This document shows positions 35,570 to 44,136 of a stretch of 64,000 nucleotides of DNA, piece by piece. Below the pieces are notes generated by a model. That model had not been told where the DNA came from, ran no database searches, and saw only the letters and a program-made list of their open reading frames with translations. Numbering within the stretch: position 1 is the first letter of the stretch; every line of letters starts with the position of its first letter. A program made the translations under genes and the position numbers. Source of the DNA: Anaerolineae bacterium (GTDB lineage: Bacteria > Chloroflexota > Anaerolineae > Aggregatilineales > Aggregatilineaceae); NCBI GenBank assembly GCA_016926875.1, contig JAFGNU010000017.1, positions 62,001-126,000 of the forward strand, written 5' to 3'.

Positions 35570-35575
35570 TATAAT
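35570..35575 (+). promoter_or_regulatory. Putative -10 element
   Basis: TATAAT lies 66 bases before the chosen EamA start (35642). Confidence 0.4.
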
Positions 35576-35641
35576 CAGCGCGTTGATACTCTGACGTATG
35601 CCGTTCGCGCTTTACATGAGCCACAGGCAGCCCGTTTTCTC

Positions 35642-36622
35642 ATGACATCGTTCAAAAATACCATCTACCGCCACCGCGCCGACGCTGCCATGTCGATCAT
35701 GGTCTTCATCTGGGGCTTTCACTTCATCGTGCTGAAAGATGGCCTGGAAACCCTGCCGCCGTTGGCCTATAACGCCCTGCGCTTCCTCATCGGCCTGCCG
35801 GTCATGATCGGGATGGTGCTTCACAACCCGGACCTGCTTAAGCTCTCCCGGCGGGATTTGGCGGTTGTGGTCCTGCTGGCTATGACCGGCTCGGTGCTTT
35901 TCCAGGCGCTCCAGTTGATGGGCTTGCAGCGCACCACCGCCACCAACAGTTCGTTGTTTGTCGCCACCATGCCCGCCTGGACCGCGCTGCTTTGCATCCT
36001 GGCCGGGTCTGTGGCCCTGCACCGGCGGTTGGTGACCGGAGTCGCCATCACGCTGGCCGGGGTGGCGCTGGTCATACTGGGCAAATCCAGCTCAGGCCTG
36101 TCGCTGACCTCTGACGATCTGCTGGGCAGCGGCATGATCCTGGTGGCTGCCGTAGCCCTGGGCGCAACCAACATGCTCAAAGAACCGCTTGTTAACCGGC
36201 TGGGATCGATGCGAGTGGCCGTGTGGTCCTACTGGGCGACAGTCGCCGGGCTGGTGGTGCTGGCCGCGCCGGAGTTGATCACGCTGTCCGGCGATCACCT
36301 GGTTCAGACGCTGCCTAACCTGCTGTACAGCGGGCTGCTGGCCGGTACCGGCGGCGCTTTGTCATTAACCTACGCAATTGGCGTGCTTGGTCCAACCCGC
36401 GCGTCAAGCTACTTCAACTTTCCGCCGGTAGTGGCGGCTCTTGGGGGAATCCTGCTCCTGGGCGAACCGTTCACGCTGCCACTGTTGATCGGCGGCTGTT
36501 TGACGCTGCTGGGCGTGATCACCGTGCGCCGCAACACGTTTATCCGCCTGCCCGCTGTCGAAGCCACGCGGGAGTCCTGCCACGAGTTACAGCCGGAATC
36601 GGTGCATACAATCGCGCGGTGA
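35642..36622 (+). CDS. EamA/DMT-family transporter
   Basis: About ten transmembrane helices in two repeated halves, each with the EamA pattern: first VFIWGFHFIVLKDGLETLPP and LALRFLIG-like NALRFLIGLPVMIG; second YSGLLAGTGGALSLTYAIGV and a final GEPFTLPLLIGGCLTLLGVI. This is the drug/metabolite transporter superfamily; the substrate cannot be told. ATG 35642 is preferred because it precedes the membrane core directly; an upstream in-frame start at 35555 would add 29 residues overlapping the promoter. Confidence 0.85.
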   Translation: MTSFKNTIYRHRADAAMSIMVFIWGFHFIVLKDGLETLPPLAYNALRFLIGLPVMIGMVLHNPDLLKLSRRDLAVVVLLAMTGSVLFQALQLMGLQRTTATNSSLFVATMPAWTALLCILAGSVALHRRLVTGVAITLAGVALVILGKSSSGLSLTSDDLLGSGMILVAAVALGATNMLKEPLVNRLGSMRVAVWSYWATVAGLVVLAAPELITLSGDHLVQTLPNLLYSGLLAGTGGALSLTYAIGVLGPTRASSYFNFPPVVAALGGILLLGEPFTLPLLIGGCLTLLGVITVRRNTFIRLPAVEATRESCHELQPESVHTIAR

Positions 36623-36670
36623 GCTACACAAGAACAAACAGGGGTTACAAATTATGCGGGTGGGGAATCA

Positions 36671-37549
36671 ATGTACCCAAGATATGCCGATACAATCGAA
36701 CGCATTTGTGTATGGTCCCAACAAACGGAAGAAATAAAAGGGACGATTATCATCGGCTCACAAGCCAGGGACATATCGCGGGCCGATCAATGGTCAGACC
36801 TGGACCTGATGGTGTTGGTCCAAACCCCCGATCTTTTTCTGAAAAAGAACCAGTGGCTGGGACGTTTTGGGAACGTGGTGTGCGCGTATAATCACATCAC
36901 TCCGTTGTATTCCAGCAGTTGGGATTGGTGTGTAAAACGTGTCCTGTTTGATGACAATCGCGACATCGATTTTTCGATTCTACCCTACGAGCATTTAGAT
37001 GAAATAGTCGCAATAAACCAAACCATCATGCTGAAAGGTCACCAGGTAATCTATGACGCGCACGCGCCCCTCCTGGAATCAAGCTTTGGCGCGTTGAAAA
37101 CAGCCGATCAGGATTCCGCCGCCACCCTACCCACGGAGGACGAGTGGCGCAATACGATCAACGACCTGCTCTATCACATCATCTGGGCTTTCAAAAAAAT
37201 CAAGCGGCAAGAACTGTGGGTAGCAGTCAGCGACATCAACCAGCATATCAGCAGCCTGTTACTGCGACTCATTGAATGGCATACAGAATCCATCACCCAT
37301 CAGCCAACCACCATCGCATATCATGGTCGCTTTCTGGAAATGCGCGCTACCGGGGAAGTTATCAGCAGGCTGCGGCACTGTTTCACCACGTATGACTCAG
37401 AAAACGCCATCGAAACCCTGGGCCACCTCATCGACTTCACGCTTTTTATTTCACAAGAACTACATGAATCTAGCGGCTATGAGCTGAACACCGATCAGTT
37501 TGCCATGATCAGGAACCTGTATCGTGGCATGAAAGAGCACGTGCCGTAA
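36671..37549 (+). CDS. Aminoglycoside 6-adenylyltransferase-like nucleotidyltransferase
   Basis: The 292-residue protein has a nucleotidyltransferase core. GSQARDISRADQWSDLDLMV supplies the GSxAR and DxD metal motifs and RDIDFSILP a third Asp. The rest is helical, as in ANT(6)/AadK proteins of similar length (~285). These transfer AMP to streptomycin-type drugs, but chromosomal relatives may have other substrates. GC content is lower than that of its neighbours, which hints at acquisition. It starts 48 bases after the EamA gene and may share its transcript. Confidence 0.8.
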   Translation: MYPRYADTIERICVWSQQTEEIKGTIIIGSQARDISRADQWSDLDLMVLVQTPDLFLKKNQWLGRFGNVVCAYNHITPLYSSSWDWCVKRVLFDDNRDIDFSILPYEHLDEIVAINQTIMLKGHQVIYDAHAPLLESSFGALKTADQDSAATLPTEDEWRNTINDLLYHIIWAFKKIKRQELWVAVSDINQHISSLLLRLIEWHTESITHQPTTIAYHGRFLEMRATGEVISRLRHCFTTYDSENAIETLGHLIDFTLFISQELHESSGYELNTDQFAMIRNLYRGMKEHVP

Positions 37550-37626
37550 CAACCGCGTTGATTTTTCCACCGAGAAAAGGCTGTTTTGCACAGGCGCCAG
37601 GCAGCCCACGCGCCCGCAGCAAGGCG

Positions 37627-40056
37627 CTAGCGGTGCGCGTGCAGATCGATCACGGTGTCCACCGTCTTGGACGCGACATCGATTCCCGTGATGTTGTCCG
37701 ACCGGACGTTAAGCGCATAGATGGTGCTGGCGTCATCGTTCGCAAATACGCACGCCGGAAACGATCCCTGCACCCCAATTGCCAGCGGCAAAAACTGGCC
37801 TGCGTTCAAATCGTACACGCTGACATAGCTCCGGTCCAGGTGCGCGATATAGAGGCTGTTTTCCTGCGGCTGGTAAACCAACCCGACCGCGTTGATATAC
37901 GTCAACTGCCAGGGTTCCAGGCCCAGCGCGCGCGCCGAGTCTTCCAGGTTTATCACCTGTGTGATCGTGTCGGTGTCGGTGTTGATGCCCAGTACCACGT
38001 AGGTAGCCCCAACATACAGCGTATGGGAGCCGGGATCGTATGCAAACGGATAGTACGGTCCGGCGCTGATCCCCGGCCTGGCCGGGTCATCGAACGTGAT
38101 CGTCGTGTGCAGCGTGTACTGCTCCGTTTCGATCACATGCACGCTGACGGCTGCGTTCTGCCACCCGCCCAGGACATACAGCTTCGACCCGCCGGGCAGC
38201 GCATACGGGCGTTCATTGAACGCGCCCCCGTCGAGATGCAACGATGTCACCACCTGATAATCCGCCCGGTCGATCACCAGCAACGTATCTGGCTGGTACT
38301 GCTCTGCGCCGCGCGCCTGTGACACGCTAAACAACTTGGTTTGATCCGGCGACAGGGTGAAGCGCCACACAGACGGGATATCCGGCGGCAGATCGTGGGA
38401 GGCAATGAGGCTCATATCGCTGCTATCCACCTCTAACACCGACTCACCCTGGGCAATGAGCATATGTCCCTGGTCATCGATGACCGCATCATACACATAG
38501 GCATCGTCGCGGATATGGGGTAGTTCAACCACGCCTTCGATGGTCGATTCGTCCAGGTTCAGCTTGTAGGCGTTTGCGCTGTTTTGCACCAGCACATAGC
38601 CGGTTGGCGTGCCCGGTAGCCGGACAAATAAATGCGGGGCGATGTCCTCCCGGTTAAACACCAGCCTGTCCTCAACGGTCCGCGCGTCCAGGTTTACCCG
38701 CGCCAGCGCTTCGGCATCGCCGCAAATAGCATACGCTGTCTCTGGCGCAGCAGGGGCCAGCGCCACGTCATCCATTTCGGTACAGGCCCAGCCGGTCGGT
38801 GATACACCCAGGTTGATCTGCTCAACAACAGCATCCGTCTGCGTATCCACCACCAGCAGGTTATTATTATTGGGCAGCGGCCAGGCGGTCGCCACGTATA
38901 CCCACCGGCTGTCCGGGCTGGCGTCCAACGCCATCGCGCCGCCGTCAATGGGCAGAATGCTGACATCCTGGCTGTTCAAGTCAACGGCGTACAGCCAGCC
39001 GTAAGCGTGATATTCCGGATACCAACCCCCAATGGTCGCCATATATAACTTCTGCTCATCCGGCAGCACCACTAGGTCGTGAAACCCTTCTCCTTCTTCT
39101 TGCACGGGAACCCGGATCGAGTAATCCCAGGTTTTGCTGCCGGTGTTATACAGGCCCACAATCGAACTCTGCTCGTCACCCGTCTGGACATACCAGTGCG
39201 TGGGACCCTGTTCGCTTTCACGGATGTGCACAAACCCAACCCGCTCGTCGGTGAATTCGCGGACCGCATATGTTTCGGTGTTAATGATGTTGACCGTGTT
39301 GCCACCATTCCATGTGATCAACTCCGGCGCCGTCTGTGAAAGCACCATGCCGGTGATGGTGAGGTCGTCAATAACGTGAATCACGTCCATGCTCTGGGTA
39401 TCGATCACAAACAACTTGCGCCACGTGTCACTTGGAACAAACAGTTTCTCTTCGCTGGCATCCAGCGCAATATGCCAGCAGGCCAGGGGAAAATACTCGT
39501 ACAACTCGGTGGCCCCGACAACGGCCAGATCGTCCAGCCGCACCTTGAGCACCACTTCGGCCAGGCTGAACCCCACGTATGCGTACTGCCCATCCTGGGT
39601 GAGCGCGATGCTGGCGGGACCGAACGCCTGCGGCACCGGATCGGTTTCTGGATCGATCAGCACGCCCCCACCGCCGGCTGGCATATATACCGGCATCTGT
39701 TCCACCTCAACCAATCCCGACCAGACATACCCTTCCAGCTCGTCTCCGCCGGTGTTGGCCCGTACGCGGTACCATTCGCTGCTGCTCACGCTGCCAAGCG
39801 TGATCGCCTGGCCCGTTTCAACGGCCAGGATCGTGACAAATGTCCCCGCTGGCAGCATGCCCACAACCGCCGCATTGGTATCGGTTCCTTTTCGCAGGCG
39901 TGCATCAGCCGTGATCGTCCCCTGTCCCGGCTGCGGGGTGGGCGTCTCCTGCCAGCGCACCCCGTCCACAGCCATCACCGGCTGACCGGTCAGCCCGATC
40001 AAGCCCACGATCAGCACTACCGCACAGCCACCCAACAACACAACGAGCCATCGCAT
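37627..40056 (-). CDS. Secreted SH3-domain and YVTN beta-propeller protein
   Basis: Start ATG 40056 follows GAGGTGG and begins a signal or anchor (RWLVVLLGGCAVVLIVGLIG). Residues ~45-120 are a bacterial SH3 domain (DARLRKGTDTNAAVVGMLPA, then YVWSGLVEVE). Residues ~140-809 are many YVTN/40-residue blades, for example VYVATAWPLPNNNNLLVVDT and LYVLGGWQNAAVSVHVIETE. The gene is 809 codons. Propellers of this type bind surface polymers or proteins; no catalytic motif is seen. It is divergent from the flavoprotein gene. Confidence 0.8.
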   Translation of the reverse strand: MRWLVVLLGGCAVVLIVGLIGLTGQPVMAVDGVRWQETPTPQPGQGTITADARLRKGTDTNAAVVGMLPAGTFVTILAVETGQAITLGSVSSSEWYRVRANTGGDELEGYVWSGLVEVEQMPVYMPAGGGGVLIDPETDPVPQAFGPASIALTQDGQYAYVGFSLAEVVLKVRLDDLAVVGATELYEYFPLACWHIALDASEEKLFVPSDTWRKLFVIDTQSMDVIHVIDDLTITGMVLSQTAPELITWNGGNTVNIINTETYAVREFTDERVGFVHIRESEQGPTHWYVQTGDEQSSIVGLYNTGSKTWDYSIRVPVQEEGEGFHDLVVLPDEQKLYMATIGGWYPEYHAYGWLYAVDLNSQDVSILPIDGGAMALDASPDSRWVYVATAWPLPNNNNLLVVDTQTDAVVEQINLGVSPTGWACTEMDDVALAPAAPETAYAICGDAEALARVNLDARTVEDRLVFNREDIAPHLFVRLPGTPTGYVLVQNSANAYKLNLDESTIEGVVELPHIRDDAYVYDAVIDDQGHMLIAQGESVLEVDSSDMSLIASHDLPPDIPSVWRFTLSPDQTKLFSVSQARGAEQYQPDTLLVIDRADYQVVTSLHLDGGAFNERPYALPGGSKLYVLGGWQNAAVSVHVIETEQYTLHTTITFDDPARPGISAGPYYPFAYDPGSHTLYVGATYVVLGINTDTDTITQVINLEDSARALGLEPWQLTYINAVGLVYQPQENSLYIAHLDRSYVSVYDLNAGQFLPLAIGVQGSFPACVFANDDASTIYALNVRSDNITGIDVASKTVDTVIDLHAHR

Positions 40057-40180
40057 GTTAGCCACCTCTCTCACAGTCCCGCGTTTTGAGTTCAAGTATA
40101 CAGCGTTAGCTACCAACAGTGATAACAAAAAACTGACAGCATTTAGCCCAAGTCCACAAACCCCGATCGCGTTTTGCGCT

Positions 40181-40186
40181 TATAAT
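40181..40186 (+). promoter_or_regulatory. Putative -10 element of the flavoprotein gene
   Basis: TATAAT lies 33 bases before ATG 40219. Confidence 0.45.
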
Positions 40187-40218
40187 AGAACTAAACAGTC
40201 AGGCAGGGAGAGCGCGTC

Positions 40219-41223
40219 ATGGTGGATAAACCCCATACAGACGCCCTGATCGTTGGCGCGGGGATGGCTGGCTTGATGGCCGCTAACAGTATGAGCGAGC
40301 AGGGACTGCGCGTCACAGTTGTGGAGCAGGGGCAGACCGTTGGCGGCAGGCTTGCAACGCGCAGCATTGGGCCGGGCCGGGCCGATCATGGCGCACAGTT
40401 TTTCACCGTGCGCACTACCGATTTCCGGCAGTACCTCAACCGCTGGCTGGACAAAGGGCTGGTCTATGAATGGTCGCGCGGCTGGAGCGACAGCAGTCTG
40501 GGCGCAACGCCGCCGGACGGCCAACCCCGGTATGCAGTCCGCGGCGGGATGCACGCCCTGGCGGCTCACCTGGCGCAAGGCTTAGACATCCGCCTGAACA
40601 CGCGCATCGTCTCGCTGACAACCAGCGTGCAGGGCTGGCACGCCCGCGACGACAAAGGTCGTGTCCATACCGTTCCGGCAATCCTGCTGACACCGCCTGT
40701 GCCCCACGTGCTCGACATCCTGAACGCAGGCGAGGTTAAATTGACCCCTGCCAACCGAGGCGCCCTCGAAGCGATCCAGTACGCGTCATGTCTGGTTGGC
40801 CTGTTCTGGATCGGCGGCGAGATCAGCCTGCCGGAACCGGGCGCGATCCACCATCCCAATGCGCCAATCACCTGGATTGCCGACAACCGGCGCAAGGGAA
40901 TCTCGCCTGACGCCACATTGATCACCGTCCACGCCGGGCCGGAGTACAGCCGCCAGTTGTGGGATATGCCGGATTGGCAGGTGTTGGTTGCGCTTGAATC
41001 CGGGCTGCGGCTGTTTCGCGACTACCGCGCGCATACCGTCGAATCGCACCTGGTACGCTGGCGCTATGCCATGCCGATCACGATACACCCAGGCGGGTAC
41101 CTGATAGCCGATGATCTGCCGTCGCTGGTCTTCGCCGGGGATGCGTTCGGCGGGCCGCGTATCGAAGGCGCCGCGCTGTCCGGGCTGGCAGCGGGCGGCG
41201 TGTTGGGCGCTCAGGTTACCTGA
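40219..41223 (+). CDS. Renalase-like FAD-dependent oxidase
   Basis: The 334-residue protein starts with the FAD-binding LIVGAGMAGLMAANSM and the second dinucleotide motif VEQGQTVGGRLATRS. Near the C-terminus it has FAGDAFGGPRIEGAALSG, the closing FAD motif of the amine oxidase fold. ADHGAQFFTVR is typical of the renalase-like branch, which oxidises off-isomers of NAD(P)H. That precise substrate is an inference from the family. It is cytoplasmic, with no signal peptide. It is convergent with the small LexA-type gene, with 9 bases between the stops. Confidence 0.85.
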   Translation: MVDKPHTDALIVGAGMAGLMAANSMSEQGLRVTVVEQGQTVGGRLATRSIGPGRADHGAQFFTVRTTDFRQYLNRWLDKGLVYEWSRGWSDSSLGATPPDGQPRYAVRGGMHALAAHLAQGLDIRLNTRIVSLTTSVQGWHARDDKGRVHTVPAILLTPPVPHVLDILNAGEVKLTPANRGALEAIQYASCLVGLFWIGGEISLPEPGAIHHPNAPITWIADNRRKGISPDATLITVHAGPEYSRQLWDMPDWQVLVALESGLRLFRDYRAHTVESHLVRWRYAMPITIHPGGYLIADDLPSLVFAGDAFGGPRIEGAALSGLAAGGVLGAQVT

Positions 41224-41232
41224 TCCTGCTAT

Positions 41233-41478
41233 TCACCCGGTATCATCTTCATCCGGCAGGTTCCACACACCGCCGATCACCTCAATCGACCGGCGGCCTG
41301 AGATCAGGATGCGCCGTTCGATCTGAAGCTTCATCAAGTGGTAGCTGACGGTGGATGTGCTGAGCATACACTCCTTTGCAATTTCCGTGACCGTTGGCGC
41401 CAGCCCGTCATGCTCGCGTTTGTAATCGACAATGAATTGAAAAATCTGCTCGCGGTTCGGTGAGTGATCACCACGCAT
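41233..41478 (-). CDS. LexA-type winged-helix protein without peptidase domain
   Basis: ATG 41478 follows GGAGGG. The 81-residue protein is a single winged helix of the LexA N-terminal type (IFQFIVDYKREHDGLAPTVT, then EIAKECMLSTSTVSYHLMKL, then GRRSIEV). Full LexA is ~200 residues, with an S24 self-cleaving domain that is absent here; the frame ends with an acidic tail. It cannot therefore be inactivated by RecA-driven self-cleavage. The upstream region carries a strong promoter with a perfect GAAC-N4-GTTC palindrome, suggesting autoregulation. It may compete with or replace full LexA at such boxes, including those of the phage-type units (inference). Confidence 0.75.
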   Translation of the reverse strand: MRGDHSPNREQIFQFIVDYKREHDGLAPTVTEIAKECMLSTSTVSYHLMKLQIERRILISGRRSIEVIGGVWNLPDEDDTG

Positions 41479-41615
41479 TGTGATCCCTCCGTCCAGGCTG
41501 GTCCCGACCGCGCAGCCAAAACCGGGCACGGCTCCCCGACCGCATCGCCCGGCGGGCTGCACACCCGCTGTATCCGTCCGAGATCATCTCATCACCCCTG
41601 TATGTGTCACAAATA

Positions 41616-41669
41616 GAACACATGTTCGACAGCAGGATCAGTATATACGATACGTCACAGGCTTGTCAA
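41616..41669 (-). promoter_or_regulatory. Promoter with a perfect SOS-like operator before the LexA-type gene
   Basis: On the minus strand TTGACA (41669-41664), an 18-base spacer and TATACT (41645-41640) are followed 12 bases later by GAACATGTGTTC (41627-41616). This is a complete GAAC-N4-GTTC palindrome. The operator lies where transcription would start, as expected for self-repression. It is ~138 bases before the ATG. Confidence 0.7.
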
Positions 41670-41785
41670 CACGAATACAAACATAGCAGACGGTTCTAAC
41701 CGGATTCGACCGCTTTCCTAACTCCACTCCGACCGGCCCGCCCGGCAACCCGGCGGGTCACCGGGAACAGTGCTTGCAGCCTGCG

Positions 41786-42262
41786 CTAGTACACACGCTC
41801 TATAGTGAAGGCGTCTCCGCTCTCAACCAACAGATCGACCACGATTTCACTCCCGCCGTAGCCATCGACGATGTCATGCGCCCGCACGATCACATACGTC
41901 ACATCCGCCGGGATGATGATACCGCTCTGGCTGCGCGTAAATGGCTGCTCGTTCACGTGGGGATGCAGCAGCACCCGCGTGAAGGGATCGTCCGGTTCCG
42001 GCCTGATCGCGGAGCCATCCGGCAGCACTACGTCCCAGCCGTCGGCGTAATCGTCCCAGCCGGTATCGGGATGCTGGACTGTAACATAAAACGTCCAGGT
42101 TTGTTCACTGGTCTGCACCGCCCGCACAAACGTTACATCGGCGTTCCCCGCCTGTTCCACCATCGTACCCTCCTGGGCAACAAAGCCCGCATATCCGGTC
42201 AAGCCGCATATTACCATCATCAGCACCACCCACCAGGCTGCTGCCGGGCCGTTTTCTGGCAT
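41786..42262 (-). CDS. Single-pass membrane-anchored hypothetical protein
   Basis: ATG 42262 follows GGAGGG. The 158-residue protein has one N-terminal transmembrane segment (AAAWWVVLMMVICGLTGYAG) and a ~130-residue outer beta-rich domain with YVTVQHPDTGWDDYADGWDV and SGIIIPADVTYVIVRAHDIV. The family is not recognised. It is divergent from a four-segment-like membrane gene with 83 bases between. Function unknown. Confidence 0.65.
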   Translation of the reverse strand: MPENGPAAAWWVVLMMVICGLTGYAGFVAQEGTMVEQAGNADVTFVRAVQTSEQTWTFYVTVQHPDTGWDDYADGWDVVLPDGSAIRPEPDDPFTRVLLHPHVNEQPFTRSQSGIIIPADVTYVIVRAHDIVDGYGGSEIVVDLLVESGDAFTIERVY

Positions 42263-42345
42263 GTCTGCACCCTCCGGATAGTCATCTGTACGCTGTATCC
42301 ATAGTATAATGCATATACCAGCAGCCATCTTACAGGGGCCGCGCA

Positions 42346-42939
42346 ATGGCAACCGACCTGTGGAATACAGCCTGTGAGTACAATATCGTCCTGGTGTTTG
42401 TCGTGCTTTTAGTCGGGATGCTTGGGTTGTTTGGTGCCGCCACGTATGCCGCCAATACAACGGGCATCCTGCGGCAGATCATGCGGGTTCTCAAATACCT
42501 GTTCGGCGCGGCGCTGCTGGGCAACGCTGCCCTGGCGATCCTGCTCTGGGCGTACCCGCAGCCCGCCCTCGCCGACGATCACATGGTGGTTGATGGGCGC
42601 TGTGATGTTTCCGGCGGACGGACGACCGTTGTGCTCGTGCGGCATTTCAACACCGTATGGGTCCAGGGCGACCCGATGCCGGACTCCGAATACAGGGTGC
42701 TGCGGACCGACGATCCCGCCATTCTCGATGAATACTCGTACATCTGGCACGAGTACGGCGCCCGCTACGAGTGGGCTGCCTATCAACGTTTGATCCGGGA
42801 GAACACCCTGCTGGTGGTGGGGCTGATCGGCATGGCGGCGCTGTCCGTACTCGTTGCGCTGATCGGCCTGCTGTCATCCGAGGATGCATGGCGGCAGTCG
42901 GCCCCCGACCACGCCCCGCCGCCGACCGCCGACAATTGA
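42346..42939 (+). CDS. Membrane hypothetical protein
   Basis: The 197-residue protein has hydrophobic segments at ~14-35, ~50-68 and ~157-176, with an extracytoplasmic loop of ~85 residues between the second and third (DDHMVVDGRCDVSGGRTTVV onwards). The loop has one Cys and several acidic patches. No family is recognised. The gene runs towards the next plus-strand gene but that has its own -10 element. Confidence 0.6.
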   Translation: MATDLWNTACEYNIVLVFVVLLVGMLGLFGAATYAANTTGILRQIMRVLKYLFGAALLGNAALAILLWAYPQPALADDHMVVDGRCDVSGGRTTVVLVRHFNTVWVQGDPMPDSEYRVLRTDDPAILDEYSYIWHEYGARYEWAAYQRLIRENTLLVVGLIGMAALSVLVALIGLLSSEDAWRQSAPDHAPPPTADN

Positions 42940-42971
42940 GCCGCTGCCTTTTGTTTTCCCCGTGCCTGCCG

Positions 42972-42977
42972 TATAAT
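42972..42977 (+). promoter_or_regulatory. Putative -10 element
   Basis: TATAAT lies 38 bases before ATG 43016. Confidence 0.4.
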
Positions 42978-43015
42978 CGAGCCAGAACAGATCGCAGATG
43001 GAGCAGCAGGTTCTC

Positions 43016-43891
43016 ATGTCCGACCAGGCTAACGACACCGATTCCGACAGCATCAAGCCCCCAACGACATCGCTCGACGAAATCCCGGTTGAGGAGTTGA
43101 TCCGACTCACGCGCGCCTTTACGCGCCGGATCACCAACCAGGACCGCCAGCGGCTTGCGCGGGACCTGCGCGAAACCGGGCACCAGCGCAGCATCCAGAT
43201 CACCGCACCGGTCGCCCTGCAGCGGTTTTTCTCCGGTGAGATCGACCTGGACAGCGAACTGGTCCAGCGCTTTCTAAATGCGCCGCTGCTCTCGCACGTC
43301 CGCTATATCCCCAAGCCCGATGAACCGCTGCGCTCCCAGGCGAGCGCTCTCTTTAGCAGCCAGGATGATTCCGCGATCCTGTCGGTCGATGTCCATCTCC
43401 ATACCGATCCAGATGCCTCGATGGAATTCACTTTTACGATGTTCAGCGCGCTGGCGTTGAGCTTTAGCCTGAAGCCCCTGCTGAGAGTAGAACGCCGCCG
43501 TTTTATCGACCTGATGCGCCGCGAAAACGGGATCGCGTTCCTGTGGACGCGCGACCGCTGGGAGCAGCCCTATGTGATCTTTGTTGTGCGTGAAGGCTTC
43601 GCCCGTGTATACGCCTTCTCACCGCACGGACCACAGGCCGCGGTACGCATGACGCCCGATATGGTCCTGGCACTGACCGACTGGTTGGAATGGCTGTGGT
43701 TCCCACCGGAACCCGTCGAAGACGACTGGCCCAAACCGGAACCCGCGCCGCTTTCCCAACGTCCCACCCTGACCCGGCGGCCAGACGGGCTGCCGCCCCC
43801 ACCCCCGCCCCAACCGGAACCCGCGCCGGACAACCAGCGGGATGACCAGGGCGCAGCGGACAGCCAGCCGCCAGATGATCTGGAGTGGTAG
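43016..43891 (+). CDS. Hypothetical soluble protein with Pro-rich tail
   Basis: Two starts are possible (42998 and 43016); I prefer 43016 because AGCAGG lies at the right spacing. The 291-residue protein has an N-terminal helical part (PVEELIRLTRAFTRRITNQD), a central alpha/beta region with IDLMRRENGIAFLWTRDRWE and VIFVVREGFARVYAFSP, then a Pro/Glu-rich disordered tail of ~65 residues. The family is not recognised. No membrane segment or enzymatic motif is seen. Confidence 0.6.
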   Translation: MSDQANDTDSDSIKPPTTSLDEIPVEELIRLTRAFTRRITNQDRQRLARDLRETGHQRSIQITAPVALQRFFSGEIDLDSELVQRFLNAPLLSHVRYIPKPDEPLRSQASALFSSQDDSAILSVDVHLHTDPDASMEFTFTMFSALALSFSLKPLLRVERRRFIDLMRRENGIAFLWTRDRWEQPYVIFVVREGFARVYAFSPHGPQAAVRMTPDMVLALTDWLEWLWFPPEPVEDDWPKPEPAPLSQRPTLTRRPDGLPPPPPPQPEPAPDNQRDDQGAADSQPPDDLEW

Positions 43892-44136
43892 CGCCCATGT
43901 GGGTGTTTTGTATAAAAAAACCCTAAAAATAGTGTCGCAAACTTCCCGGCTCTTGGATACAATGTGGTAAACATCTTACCCGCTCACCCAGACTCGTGCT
44001 TCGATCCGCTGCGCGGGTCGTTGTGATGGTATTGCAGGCTGTCGGATGCCTGCCGTGACTTAATCGTTGTCCGTCCATCCGTATGCCAACTGGCCAATGA
44101 ACTGTGCACAGCGAACATAGAAGGGATCAGTTGATC

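Noticed and set aside
33885-37549. An antibiotic-resistance island (beta-lactamase-like, EamA and adenylyltransferase-like genes in a row)
   Set aside because: The families are broad, the hydrolase lacks a canonical YxN, and there are no insertion sequences or integron features; chromosomal non-resistance roles are equally likely.
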